Assembly (NCBI GenBank): GCA_942159475.1
Contig: OW804095.1
Coordinates: forward strand, 59,176,773 to 59,240,772
Origin: Sthenelais limicola
Taxonomy: Eukaryota; Annelida; Polychaeta; Phyllodocida; Sigalionidae
DNA length: 64,000 bases
Reading direction: 5' to 3'
The translations under genes and the position numbers were made by a program. Below are positions 25,560 to 39,700 of this stretch, one piece after another; within the stretch, counting starts at the first letter, position 1; each line of letters opens with the position of its first letter. The notes beneath the pieces are model-generated. The model was given only the letters and a program-made list of their open reading frames with translations. It made no database searches and was not told where the DNA came from.

Positions 25560-26097
25560 GAGGGCTTACATGAGTTTCTGCACATTATATAATAAGCAAC
25601 CAGTGCCCACCTCCTCCCGGACTTTATGCTTATTTGTGGTGTGGCTAGCACGCAAGCTTGTCTTCAATAGCATAAAACAATACATCAATATAATACGCAT
25701 CATGCACGAGGAAGCAGGATACCCTAATCCTATGGTGGGAGATTACCATCTCAGAGCCACCCTAAAAGGAGTACATCGAACTTTAGGTTCCAAGGTTACC
25801 AGTAAATCGCCCGTCACTCCGGATATGCTACTCACCATCCGGGCGGGGTTAGTTCACACTGACAACAAGGATAAAGCTATTTGGGCAGCATGCCCTATAA
25901 TGTTTTTCGGGTTTCTCAGGAAATCAAATGTGTTTAGCGATGCTTCTCAACCAAAGAACATCACCCCCTTAACTAAAGGGGATTTTTCTTATGTGCCATC
26001 AGGGCTGTGTTTATCTATAAAGTGGTCAAAGACTAATCAGTACGTACAAGACAGGATGAATTTTACTAAATTAATGACTCAGAGACTCCCCTGATGG
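25474..26097 (+). pseudogene. Truncated DIRS-like tyrosine recombinase
   Basis: Integrates the circular DNA copy in DIRS-type elements. The frame shows the SAM-like N-terminal domain (WAPNTKKAYSTHRRAYMSFC ... FVVWLARK) and the start of the catalytic domain with the first catalytic Arg in FFGFLRKSN (25918-25920) and a Lys in IKWSK. It stops at 26094 before the H-x-x-R and Tyr boxes. A 28-codon open stretch near 26130-26217 (GFLGHRESADLMNYLDPQRS) may be the detached C-terminus, implying that the segment with the active-site Tyr was deleted. It is not functional as it stands. Confidence 0.75.
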
Positions 26098-26450
26098 AAA
26101 AATTTCCTTTTTCTTTTTTCTAACTACTCTAGGGTTTTTGGGTCACAGGGAGTCAGCTGATCTAATGAACTATCTAGATCCTCAGAGATCATTACAGGAA
26201 CTATCACATGAACATTGATTATGTTGACTAATGACACATCTTTAATTACACATCTTTAATTGATTATTCTGATTGTTTACTTCTATAATTGTTTGTGCTA
26301 ATTACTTATTTAATTCTTCTGTAATTGGTTTCTGTGTGTGTATTCTAAAATAACATTTCATTGCTGTACTTGTATACCAGCGGCGCGCAAAATAGTATTG
26401 TAGCTGAGTTGAATAAAACTCCCTGACCCACAACCTTGTTGAGTTAAAGC

Positions 26451-29400
26451 AAACGGATATAGGCTTTGGGGAGTTTTCATTAAATAAATCTCAAGAATGT
26501 CCCTAAAATTGAAGTAAAATGCAAGTATTTATATATAATATCATACTCTGTTTAATGTGAGATGTTTTATGCCGGGGTGCACAAGAGCTTCGAAATTATT
26601 ACAGAGAACAGCAAGGAAATCTAGTGTCTTAAAACAGTCTGGAGGCCTACTATTGCTTATATATATCTGGCTTGGTACATCTGTGTAATAACTTCAGTGT
26701 AATAAATAAACGCTTAGAATTAAAAAAAAGGATGGCCAATTAAAGAATGATATTTTCCATCAAAATCCTAATTTGATAGATTGTACAGGCAACGTTTCCA
26801 GTAATTTCTTCTGAATGAAGTGTTAAATTTCTTCTGTCGCAGCAGCCATTGTTGTTGCACTTTCTGGAGGTTGGATTATACTGTTGCAGCGGGCAATCAG
26901 AACGCAGAGAGTTGTGTCTTAAAGTTCTGTTAGGTTTTAGCCAATATTACTTAATTTTATTTTTAAAAAATCCCAGAAAGATCCCTGAAAAATAAAAGCA
27001 GATGAAGTGTGAATGAAAAGTGCACTATGAATTAATTGCATATCATTATAGGCCTGGTCGGCCTTTGTGCACGCATCCTTAAGATTTATGTTAATGCTAA
27101 CTATCGGCTGTAGGCCTACATACAATCCATTCAAGTGACTCGGGAGTCGGAAATTATTTTGAGAAAAAATGTAATTGATTAATCATCATAATAATTATAT
27201 GGCTCCGACTGCTGTGTAATGTTAGGGGCCTACCTCTACGATTGCCGCAGAGGGCCATCATGATAGCTATAGTAGGCCTATACCGATATAACGCTAGGGG
27301 CCTATATCGATGTATACAGTAGGCCTATCATTAGAGAAAGTACAAAAGCTAATAATTAATGTTATTAGGCAATTAGGAATGAGAACAGTCGATAAGGGAT
27401 ATTTATAAATCTATTTTATTTTATATGAGTAATTGGGGGATGATTACATGTAGGATACATGTGTTACGATCATATGAAGTATCTTTATGGACTTTCAGAG
27501 GAATTCCGTGGATTTCCGTGGATCTCCCTGGACCTCCCTGTGTCTCCAGGAATCTCCCTAGAGCTCCGAGATTTTCGTGTAGTTCTCCTGGTGGCCGTTT
27601 GGCGTCTTCATGTGCAGAGCAGCTGATTTTCCAGAATTATTATAATTATTTAATTATTGTTTAATATTGAGTAAATACTTGCGCGTAATACTTCGACCAT
27701 TCATCATGTTAAATATTACTCTAATTAAATATGGATATTGTACTTGTTCATTTATTGTATTTATGTATATATTCCTCATTTATGTACAAATACCTTGATG
27801 TATTGTGTAATGATATTATAAGATCGCTATCAGACCATTATTTGGTTCGAGAACAACTCTCAGCCTCAGCAAGGATTGCAGGAATAAAACTGGAATTGCA
27901 GATGTACTTTCTTTATGTTCTCATTTAACTCGGAGCGATGTTAAAACATAGAATATTTCCCTCCCTTTGCCTTTGACTCGGAGATTAGTTCTTTCCTCCA
28001 CTATTCTTATTATATTCATAATAATATTCATAATATATTCTCACAGAAGTAACCTGTACGATCACATTTAATGAATATTGGTAGTGTTTAAGCCTGGAAG
28101 AGATCCGGAGGCGAGATCACAGACGTGCAACGCTGGCTCATCAACTCAATGGAAAGAACATAGGCTATAATCACAACACATGTATATGGGTGCTGAAATC
28201 GTATTTTACATCATATTTTGGTTATGGTACGGCTACATTCGATCCTCCATACCATTATACCGTACATTATATTTCAAATTTTAAGGGACTGTTCATAATT
28301 AACCACGAGGGGGTGGGTGCGGGGGTGAGGGGGTGAGGGGGTGAGGGGAGACTTTGCTAACGATTCTTGACAAATTTGTATGACCCCCCCCCCCCCCCCT
28401 TAAGGTCTTGTGCAAAATCTTGGCCGCCAATTTCCTGGCTGCCCCAAAAAGACGCCCCACCACCACCACCACCACCACTCTTTTAGAGTCTGCGCAAAAA
28501 AAGATCCGAGAGAATGGTGAGCGGGAGATGAGCGCCTGGTGGTGGTGCCCTCTAGTGGACTCAAGGCTAACAGCTGTTAGGCGCATATAAAATGTTAACG
28601 TAAAAATGTTTGTAGAAGAAATTTGACATAATATCTATACAGAGGGAGTATTTGATTTTCTAATGAATCATACTTGGTTGGTGTGATTGATAAATGTAGA
28701 GCCTATTACAATCTTGGCTATTGAAACTTAACTGCTTGGAGAGTATGTTTACCCACGTGACCCAAATAAAGCGCCTCAGCTGACTCGTAGTACTGACATG
28801 GACGAAAACGGTGTAGTGACTGACTGCTAGAAGATGAACAAGACCTGATCCTAGATTCCTCTATATTATCACTCCGTCATCAGGTATGGTATTCGGTGGT
28901 TCTAAAAGAGTGTTGGATAATGCGCGTGATTCTGCGGTCAGACCCCGGTTTTGTCTTTGGGAACCTTTTATTCTTGTTCTTTATTCATTCACGCATCGCT
29001 GACGTTGATTCAACAACAAAGGACCTTTAATAAAGGTCTGTGCCGTTGTGCTTTATCATCTAGCATGTACATACATACATAAATGTACACATCATTGTCA
29101 CAAATAGCTTGCGTTTAGTCACAAGACTGAACTTGAAAACTTATCATTGTGGCATACGGGAATACGGTAGTTGTCTTTAGTATTATATGAGCCACCTAGC
29201 TCTATTTCCTTCTTACATTTTACCCTTTTAAGGCTTTAGCTTTAGACCTATAGAGCTATACGTCCGTAGAATAAATATAGTACTAGTAGGCCTACGGTAG
29301 GCCTAGCCTATGTATGACTTAGCTTTTATATATACCGTACCGGTATATAGCCTATAGGCTATGCAAATATCATTTATGTTATTTTTAACAATGATATATG

Positions 29401-30672
29401 ATGTGGTACGGTAGTATTTCTGCCTAAACTAAAGTCTGCATGCTAGCTTCTGCTGAACTCAACTTCTCAAGCAAGACGTAGGCCAGTCATACTCCCGGGG
29501 TCATACTCATAGTCATAGCCATGGCATAGGCCTAATAGTAGCCTACTCGAGCCACGTACCGTAATTAAAGTAACAAATGTCAGTCAACATGCATAGCTAT
29601 GCATGTACGATATTTTCAGTAGGCCTACAGCTGTAGGCTACTCTGTAGCCTAGGCGTAGGCCTACTAGCTGTACGTATTGTTTAGATGGGTACAGCTCTC
29701 ATGCATGCAGCTATACCGGTACTATATATATCGCTTTACTGACCCGCAGTATTTGAACCGATTTCCTACAATTCTGTTTTCCTAGCTACTAATAATAGTA
29801 ATATGAGTTCGGTACCATAGCCTATCTATATACCGTATATATATGGAAGATATACACCTATATAAAGGATGTAATTAAGAATATTACATGTATGTATATG
29901 TGTGTATACACACATGTATTGTAGGCCAAGATATAAATGTAAAAAATCCCAACTAAACCCATGCCGGTGATAAGGTTAATTTAGTCTCGAGTTTCACTCT
30001 GAGGTTAAGCGAATTAAAGCCATTATTACCGTTATACCGCTAATTGTTAATCTACATAGCCTACCGTAGGCCCACCGCCTACTTTGTCCCCTGTGGGAGT
30101 TGCGGGGCACATCGCCGAGCAATATCGGTAGGTGTGCTTTGTTAACTCCCATGTGGTAATTGAACAGCTGCATGGCCTGATCCGGCCATCTATTTCCTTT
30201 GTTTAAGTTAGAAACATTAACTGTCCATTCATTTGCATGTGTTGTCCATTCATTCACTGCCTTCGAAACGTGAACATTGAATGGGAATGTCAAAACTAAG
30301 TCTAAGGCATATTGCTAATTTGCTACATTATATATGGCATAACCAGACAAAGTATTTCCCCCTTGCCGCCCGATGGTGGGGGGGGGGGGGGGGGAATCAA
30401 GGCCGTGCTAGACATCACATGCATGTGCGAACTAGTCTATACTATCATATAAAGTTCTATGCTCATTAGTAGCTAGCTGTATAGCTTGTAAAAGAACCAC
30501 TATCATCAAATGATATTACAGAAATCATACAATTCAGATAAATACATAAGAGTATAATATATCCAGGAGGTACATAGTATACTAAATATATAAATACCTC
30601 CCTGGACATAATGGATAATCGAACGTATGTACCTAGGTGTACAATTTAAATGTGTTTTTTTAACAATTCCAG
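26451..30672. other. Intergenic stretch upstream of the ABCA3-like gene
   Basis: No protein-coding exon recognised. It contains a G-rich (GGGGTGAG)n tract at about 28309-28350, a C run near 28384, a CAC triplet run at 28459-28478, many copies of the palindrome GTAGGCCTAC between 27110 and 29670, and a G-run near 30377. A stretch ending CCGTCATCAG before GTATGG near 28880 could be a non-coding first exon of the ABC gene, but this is only a guess. Confidence 0.45.
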
Positions 30673-30673
30673 A

Positions 30674-33600
30674 ATGGCTAGCGGGACATCCAATGTGCGG
30701 AACTTCTTCCTTCTTCTATGGAAGAACTACCTACTCCAAAGGAGAAAAATCTTTGTCACAATCTTCGAAATATTACTACCCACCATATTCTCTCTAATTC
30801 TTATTTGGATTCGTCAGAGGGTGGACGCTACACCTATCCACAATGCAACTACTTGGCATTCGTTTAAAGTGGATAAACTTCCTCAAAACTTGTGTCCCGA
30901 CGTTAAACAAAATTGTATGCTCGGGGTCCCATGGAAGATATATTACACTCCGAGCCACATGGTCGTAGACGATATAATGTTACGCGTGCAAGCTCTATTG
31001 GGATCTGATAAAATAGGAGGTAAGAGGAACCTTTGGTTTTGAGCTAGATTAAGGTTTTATTGATTTCTGAGATAAAGATACCACCAGAACCTGTAAACTC
31101 TCTTACTCTGTAAACTCTATTCTTATGTTTGCGTGACACCGCGTTACCGATAATGGAAATATTCTCTGTAGTCCTACTGGAGGTGTATTTCAGATATTTG
31201 TCCATTCAATGTCAACTAGTACTAGTCTAGCCGGTGGTGGATATTTCTCTGCGAACACAACACATCGATACATGAACGATTAAATATCAAGCGTTCAAAC
31301 ATTAAGTGTTTAAGCGGATTAAGTCTACCACCCATAGGTTTAAAAAATAAGGTTTGGTTGTAACTCCCTATTGTTTAGCCATAGTTCTATTTTGAGATGA
31401 GCCCTTACTTATTTTCGATAAAACGCTACATGCCTGTATTTGCTTTATTTTCCACCTCAAAGATGAGTATTAGTTGTATATAGATACTTTGATTTGACCT
31501 TTTGGGGCTATAGAAAAGACTATAACTGAACTTATAGATGTCCCCCAATAAATTATATTATAATATAAGTGTATATAGTCTATACCAAAGATCTAGCCTA
31601 GGTGGCAATGCATCAAGGTGTGTTATTGCCATGTTTGGTGCCACTTTCCCATACAAAATCTATAATATCTCTACTCAAATCTATTCAAGATCTGCCTCTT
31701 AAATAACAACAAATTTACATTTGCAAATAATCAGTTTGAAGGAGCTTACTCCGTGGAAATGGTGGAACTAGTTTATTGTAATCTAAAATCTAAAAATTCA
31801 TATCATGACAGAAGTGCGATCGTTCGCCAGCGAAGATGAGATGGTGTCAACGATAATGAAGAGTATGGAGAAGTCAGGCAGCGACTTTCATGATATTTTG
31901 GGTGGTGTTGTTTTCTACAACTGGGACTCAAACCACAGCGTCCCAGCTAATTTAACCTACAAGATAAGATTATCCGCTTCGCCAAAGAATGCTGGCTCTT
32001 CTGGAACCCCCAAGTTTAATCCCTTCGGTCAGGACACGCGATGGATGACCACTTTTCAGTTCCCGTTGTTCCAGCAAGTTGGACCCAGAGCTCCTCACCA
32101 CCAAACTGGTGGTCTCCCAGGTACACTTTTATACTAAAAGAAAATTATTCACGCGTTATTGATTAGCTCTTCTAATTCATTCTTTTTAAAAGCTGTCATT
32201 CTTACCGAGACGTCCTCCATCACGTACTCTAATAGGGACGTATTAATATATTGTTCCTTAATACAATTATTTCCGAATGTTTTTTATTTCGGAAAAAATA
32301 AATTATTTTCATATACTTCCAAAACACATTCGATCCTCCCGTTATTTTTAACAGCAATTCATGAAATTATCAGATGTTGATGGGTTTTCTTTTTCATCAG
32401 GATATGACCGTGAAGGTTTCTTGGCTTTACAACACGCTATTAATCAGGGGATCATGACCATCGTCTCAGGGAACTCCACAATACCAACGCCCATAGATCT
32501 GCGACGCATGCCTTACCCTCCTTACAACGATGATCCATTTGTGATTGTGGTCCAGAATCAGCTTCCCCTCCTGCTAATGCTCAGTTTTGTCTTCATTGCT
32601 CTTCAAATAGTCAAAGATGTTGTTCATGAGAAGGAAACCAGGATTAAGGTAAGACTTTGTATACCAGGTATAAGTTGATACATTGTGCCATTAATCTTGT
32701 GATACAAGAAAAAGGGAAACTTATTGATCTAGTGATAACATCATTTTGCAATGCTTGTCTCTCTCTCTTGATTGACCGATAAACTGAACAAAAATTAATG
32801 AAGTATCTTCTTATAATAGGGCCGTTCATTACTCTAATAACTAAATCTGTTGTATTAGCATAGAGTGTGGTACCCTTCAAACTTTTGTTATAAACAGTAC
32901 AACTTAAATAATTTTGTAAGTGTTCTACACTCGATCACACGTTTACTTTTCAGGAAACACTTAAGCTGATGGGGCTGCCTACTTGGATGCATTGGTTGGC
33001 CTGGTTCACAAAGCATATCATGTTCCTCTCCATTACTGTCAGTATCATCACCGGCTTCTTCGTTATACATACTGGAAAGAATGGTGCTATCATAGGCTAT
33101 AGTAGTCCCACGGTACTTCTAGTTTTCCTGCTGGTATATTCTATGGCAACCATCTCCTTTTGCTTTGCTGTCAGTGTCTTCTTTAACAAAGGTATCTACT
33201 ATTCATTCTTTTCTAAGTTTCTTCTATTGCAGGTCATATAGATATATATATTCACTCAAAACCACGTGTCTGGGATTTTTGAAATACAGTATTTCAAATG
33301 TGCTCAATATTAGGAGCTAATATCAGTTTTTGTTTCAATATATTAAATTCCAATTTCATTATTAATCCGTGTGTCAATCTATAAAAGCGTTCCCAATACA
33401 AGTTTATCTACAGTCTCGGTACCAGGCATACTGAAAATTCATTCATTTTTATGTCTACTTCGTAGAAATGCTTAGAGACGCATTGTGATGTCAAAAGCTG
33501 ATACTTATTAACACATGGAGCTGATTTCATTGATGATTGCGATAAATATTAACCTACGTTTGATACTGTTTTATCCTTTTATCAGAGCATGTGCCACCGC

Positions 33601-33752
33601 GAAAATATACACAAAAATTGCCACGTTTACTTTAAATATGTGTCATCCCTTGTGATTAATTAAATTTCTTATATGATACTGGTCTCTGTATATAAGACTG
33701 GGGCAGGCGAAAAACCCCGTTAGGGGACCTTCGACTCCCAGTATAAATAAAA

Positions 33753-33792
<40 letters not shown>

Positions 33793-36700
33793 CGTAAAAG
33801 ATGACCACCATTATCATTTTCCTTTACATTATCTTGATGCCTTTGAATATGATCGTTATTTCAGCCAACACAGCTGCCGCCGCAGGAGGTGTATTGTTCT
33901 TCCTGTCCTACGTGCCCTACTTCTTCCTCCAGCCGCGCTATGACAAGCTAAGCTGGGTGACAAAAATTAGTTCGTGTCTGATCTCTAATGTGGCCTTGGC
34001 CTTTGGGGGGCAGATATTTGGCATGTTTGAAGGAACAGGTAATTAACTCTGAATTCTCTGAAATTATTCTTATTTCTTAAAATCAAATCTTTAAAAAAAC
34101 AAATGTACAATTTAAGATGTCTTTTTTCTGCGATAAAGATATGAGAAAAAATGTATGTATGTAGTATTTTGATGGAATTTATTAGGGCTCCTCACTATAT
34201 TTATGTCCACGAGGAGGTATATATATGATAATGAAATAAGTGTGGCTTGTGTATTTTAAAGGGAAAAAAACCCACAAAAATCCCGTTGAAGGAAGTCGAT
34301 TGTGTTGACAAAATATTCTGTCGTCAATAATAGTATTTAAAAACTTTCTTTCTTTCACGAAATGTGCAGGTGCGGGCGTACAGTGGAATACCATTCATCA
34401 GAGTGTCTCAGTCGATGATGACTTCACTCTGCTGCAGGTTATGTTGATGCTGTTACTTGACACATTCCTCTACAGCCTGCTCACCTGGTATGTTGAAGCA
34501 GTTCGACCTGGAGAATTTGGTATCCCTCAACCCTGGTATTTCCCCGTTCTGGTAAGCCATAACCTGTTACGATAGAACTTTCATCAATTTAGCCTCTGGG
34601 TGTTGGCTATGAACAGCTGAACCTGAATAAAAATATTGATGTACGTTAAATTGGTCGTGAGAAGATGATAGTTTAATAATTCTGTATTAGATTAGTTTAT
34701 AGTAACGAGAAAGTATTCGTAATTGAAGTTTTGTAACAATGATAGGTTGTAAAAAGTTGACTATATTGTTTTTCCAACTTGTTTTGCTTGAACGAAATGA
34801 AAGGTATCACAGTATGTGACATTTTCGCTCAATAAAAACCATTTTTTTTAAAAAAAACAAATGAAAAAAATACTCGAATGAAATACTGCTCTCCAAGTGT
34901 TGACTTTATGAAATAATGGGAATAGAGCTGACTGTCCTTTGTATTTTCCCAACAGAAATCATACTGGTGTAACGCTGTTCCTAAAGGTGATGATGAAGAC
35001 GATATTGCTGGTCCTTCTTCCGCAACTAATTCAGAATTCTTTGAAAAGGACCCAGTTGGTTTCCGTGCTGGGATATCTATACAGGATCTGAGGAAGGTAA
35101 ATAAGAGGGATCGACCTGGATAAAATTTCTTGTTTATCTATATATTGTAGTTTAAGATTGCTGCTTATTCTTGGTGGATTAGGTATTCGTGGTATATGAA
35201 TCACCTTCACGGCAAATGGTACTATTATTTGTTGAGGATTTTATTTTCACTGGGAAGGAACAATTTCCTCAAGTAGGGTTGGTCAATTGGTCCCAGCTCA
35301 GGCAAACAAACAGAATGCCAAAAACACTAAGTATGTCAATCGATATCAAGGTTATATAAAGTGTTATACAAATTTGTCAATCGGGCTTAATGCTGTTACA
35401 AACTTGCGAAGGTCGCTGAGACTAGCTGATTGCCTCGACATAACGTATCCCGACTGCATCATGTGTGGTTATCTTCTGAAAGTTGTATGTATGTGTCAAT
35501 TGATACAAGGTGTTGTTTGGTTCCAGGAGTTTGGAAAAGGAGATCAGAAAAAAGTAGCTGTCGCAGGCACTACCCTGAACATGTACGAAGGCCAGATTAC
35601 TGCACTTCTTGGACATAATGGGGCAGGGAAAACCACAACCATGAATATGCTGACTGGTAAGTTAATACTAATTAGGATTTGTTTAAGTTAAAATAAAATA
35701 AAAAGGATAGTAAACTAAGATAGTAAAATGGGATAAGCCAGCTACAGTCAACAAGGTGAAGCCAGATACAGACATTCCCTTATGAATTGTTTCTGTGGTA
35801 AACGGGTTTACGAATATCTTAGTGAGTATGGGGGGTTGTTGCTGTTTTTATCGCAAATTTTGTCTTCAGTCTTCGGAATTTGGATGCCCTTATCACGGCG
35901 TATATTTGTTTTCATTTTATTGTTAATTTATCAACGTCATTTCCAGGTTTCCTGCCACCCTCTGGCGGTACGGCGTTTGTGAATGGATATAATATACGGA
36001 GGGAGATCTCTAGTGTACGCAACAGCCTTGGACTATGTCCCCAACATGATGTACTCTTTGATACACTTACCGTGGAGGAACATCTTGTATTCTTTGCTCT
36101 GGTAAATATTCACTGCTAAGATTTCTTTTTCTTTTTTTTAATTTCATGACCACCGAACATTGCAAACATTGGAAGATGAATTTTTCATTCCTCTCTCTAA
36201 AATGAATTTGTGTTTAGTCCCCGAAAACAAAAGGCCAGACAGATTTCAATATTTGTTTCTTTGTATTTTAAGATCAAAGGCTATGCGAGTAGCCAATTAA
36301 AACATGAGGTGAAGAAGATGCTTCGTGCCGTAGGGCTATACTCTAAGAGATCTGCCCAGACAAAGACATTATCGGGCGGACAGAAAAGGAAACTCAGTGT
36401 TGCCATCGCATTGGTTGGTGGCTCCAAGGTAATTCTCATTGTATGCATAGTTTATATCTGGTTGTGACCTAACTGAGGTGTTGTATATATGTGAACTGAA
36501 CAATTGAAAAACAAAATAATTTGTTTTGTTAATAAATGTTTCCAAATATCATTCGATTTAAATCTGAAAGATTGTGTTCATTACATGGCTCTCCTAAAAG
36601 AGAATGAAATCTGGAATATTGTTTGTTTATAGAACACACCTTATTGCCTATAATATTGCCAAAATCACATTAATGTATGACGTATTTCCCTCCCCTCTGC

Positions 36701-39700
36701 TTTCCTTTGCTTTCCCAATCCTTGCTCTGTTGCTGTCAAGGGTGTGGTTTCACTATACATATTTTATGTCATGTCTTTTCTTGTAATTCTCACAGGTGGT
36801 CATACTGGATGAGCCCACTTCAGGAATGGATCCAAATGCAAGGCGGCATCTGTGGGACGTGTTGCAACGCCACCGTGCGGGCAGGACCATGTTACTGACT
36901 ACTCACTTCATGGACGAGGCTGACTTACTGGGAGACAGGATCGCCATCATGGCGGATGGAGTCATCCAGTGCTGTGGCTCCTCACTTTTCCTAAAAAATG
37001 AATACGGTACACTGAATGATTCCCTCCTTCATTTAAACGATAATCTGCTATGTATAACTGAGATGCTGTCATTTGTCCGACTATGAAATGAGTGTGATTT
37101 TCTGTATAGTCTTGCTCATCTGAATAAAGACAGATGTGCATACAGTCAGGTTTCACTCTGAACCAGGAATGTCTGATCTTCGGTGGGGGGCGACGTCTCA
37201 CGTTGTTTCTCCCAACGTCCTCTTTTAATAGATCAGGGTGGTACATATATATACCTCCCTGCTTAGAATAAATTTAGAACTTTCGGAATTTGCTGACCAA
37301 CCTGTCACTCATATTTGCGAAGTTATGTTAAAATATAAACTGAATTATATACCATAGCTAATTATCTAAGATTTTATCATGGATATTGAATGGCATTCCT
37401 CTGTACCTACTCCAATGCTGCTCTGTTAAACCCGTTTCCGCATGTCAAGGATTGGTTCTTTAAACAGTCATGACCTTCCGTGTTCAACATTAAAAAAAGA
37501 AAATGTCTATATATCACCTTTATATATGGATACCCCTAAAACACATATATTCTTTTAACGATTCTTCTTTATCTCTTTTCCCAAGGTGCTGGATATCATA
37601 TGATCATCGTGAAACTTGAAGGCTGTGACGTTAACATCATTTTTGATTTGGTGAAGTCCTACGTACCGGCTGCACGTTTAGAAAGCAATATCAGTGCAGA
37701 GCTATCTTTCATCTTACCAACAGAGAGCTCGGACCGATTTGAAATGTTGTTTTCTGAATTAGAATCTAGATGTGAAGAGCTTCGTATCGCTAGCTTCGGA
37801 GCCTCCGTTACCACAATGGAGGAAGTGTTTCTAAGGTATTATTTAACATCCTAAAGCTCGCCTAAACCACTCAGAAGTAGATTTGAAGATCAAGTTTATT
37901 AACAAAAATCATTACAAGAACCATAGCGCTTATTAATCATCATATGCTATGTTTCACTAGTGATGAAAATGTATCTATATCATTCGGCTTAAAGTCTTGG
38001 CATATCAGTTTATTTTTTATCAGTTTATTTATTTTATGTGGAACTTATGAGAATGACTTCTTACAGTTATGCTTCACGTATTTAACCCTCTTCTACAGTT
38101 TATATGAACTCGTTCCATTTCCTCTAGGGTTGGGGAAACTATGGATGAAACGTTGAGGGAAAAGTTACAGCAGACAGAAACCATGACCGGTCCGCGTGCC
38201 GAACCATGTAAGTTTGATCACGAAGAAGTGTATACTGAAAAGAAATTTGTTAAGTTAATTTATCCCACGATGGAAGTTGTATCGCACGATGAAAGTTATA
38301 TTGGGGAGAAATATTGGTTGGTTATTACGGATCTATTCCTGGTCACAGATTATTAAATGTGATCTCACCGTCGTCATACTTATATTGCTGCTTCTGATAA
38401 GGATGATTTCCTAAGAACAAAAACCTTATTTTCCAGTATTCAACGTGGATATTGAGCTGAATGGATCTTGGCTATTAACAGCCCAACAGTTCTATGCCAT
38501 GATGGTAAAGAGAATGCTCCATACTCGTAGAAACCTCCTAGTTACACTGACGCAACTGCTCATTCCCACCATCTTTACCATCATCGGTCTAGTCATCTTG
38601 AAAACACATCCTGCCCCCGGAGACTCACCCGCTCTCAAATTGTCACTCTCTGCATTTGAGGAAAATGTTCTGGGTCTAAGCAGTGGGTATAGTCCTGGTA
38701 ACTTGAGTTTAAAGTTGGCTCAGTCTTACGCGTCCATCTTCCGTAACGATCGACTCACTCGAATAGACTACTTGAATAACATGACTAGCTATGTGAAAGA
38801 TCCGTCCTTGATGGATTACTTCGTTCACGAAGGGACCCAAAGTTTAGGTACATATGTCAATAGATATATAGTTGGTGCTGAGTTCTTGAGTCCGGATGAA
38901 GAGTCAAATGAAACCTTTGCTAGTGTTGGATATTTTAATGACCAAGCGTACCACACTCCCCCACTGACACTGTCCATTCTTCAGGTGAGTGCATGCATAT
39001 TACTTTTACAAAATGTTATTTTGAATTTTTGTATATTTCTATCCGTTGTCTTAATTAACTCATATAGTTATACCTTCTGCATAACTCATCAGTTAATTTT
39101 GGGTTGTGAGGAGAAACGTTTCTTGTTCACTAGTAATGATAATAGGAAAATTGTTGTCATTTTCCGAAAATGTTAAACAACGAATAAAAGCTAGTATATG
39201 CGAGTATCATCAATATTCTAAGCTCTCAAATATTTTACCCACTCGTAAAAACCATCACATTTACCTTTTCTTTTCTAGACTGGAATAATGCGGTTGTTAA
39301 ATGGGGGCGCAAATAGAACGCTCACGACTATTAACCACCCACTTCCACGCACTCTGAAAGATCGACTGAATGATGAATTGAATCTGGATTTTACTGGCTT
39401 CGTTGTATCTTTTCATGCAATGTTTGGAATGGCTTTCCTAGCATCTACATTTGTCCTGTTTCTGATTAAGGAACGATCCTCGAAAGCAAAGCATTGTCAG
39501 GTGGGTAGATTTCTTCTTAGTTTTAATGAGTTTTGCTTCGATAAAATTATTTGAATTTAACTTGTTGAGTACATTTAGTATAGAACATTGTTAGTGTTAG
39601 GCCGGTTGAATCTTATACTAATTGTCATTTATTGCTTTAGATACATGTATTGGCCTCAATTCACGAGGGTGTTGATTTGCCATCAATTATATAATTAGAT

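Larger units (their letters stand above)
22390..26450 (+). mobile_element. Decayed DIRS-like tyrosine-recombinase retrotransposon
   Basis: A retroelement with, in order, a gag-like frame, reverse transcriptase, RNase H and a tyrosine recombinase, which is the DIRS/Ngaro order. No integrase or aspartic protease was seen. Frames are broken near 23150, 23640 and 24850, and a 440-bp insertion interrupts the RT/RNase H boundary. The recombinase is truncated. The outer limits are estimates: the GC-rich leader starts about 22390, and an AATAAA near 26414 may mark the 3' end. No split direct repeats were recognised. It belongs to a different family from the element at 48372-53604. Confidence 0.8.
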
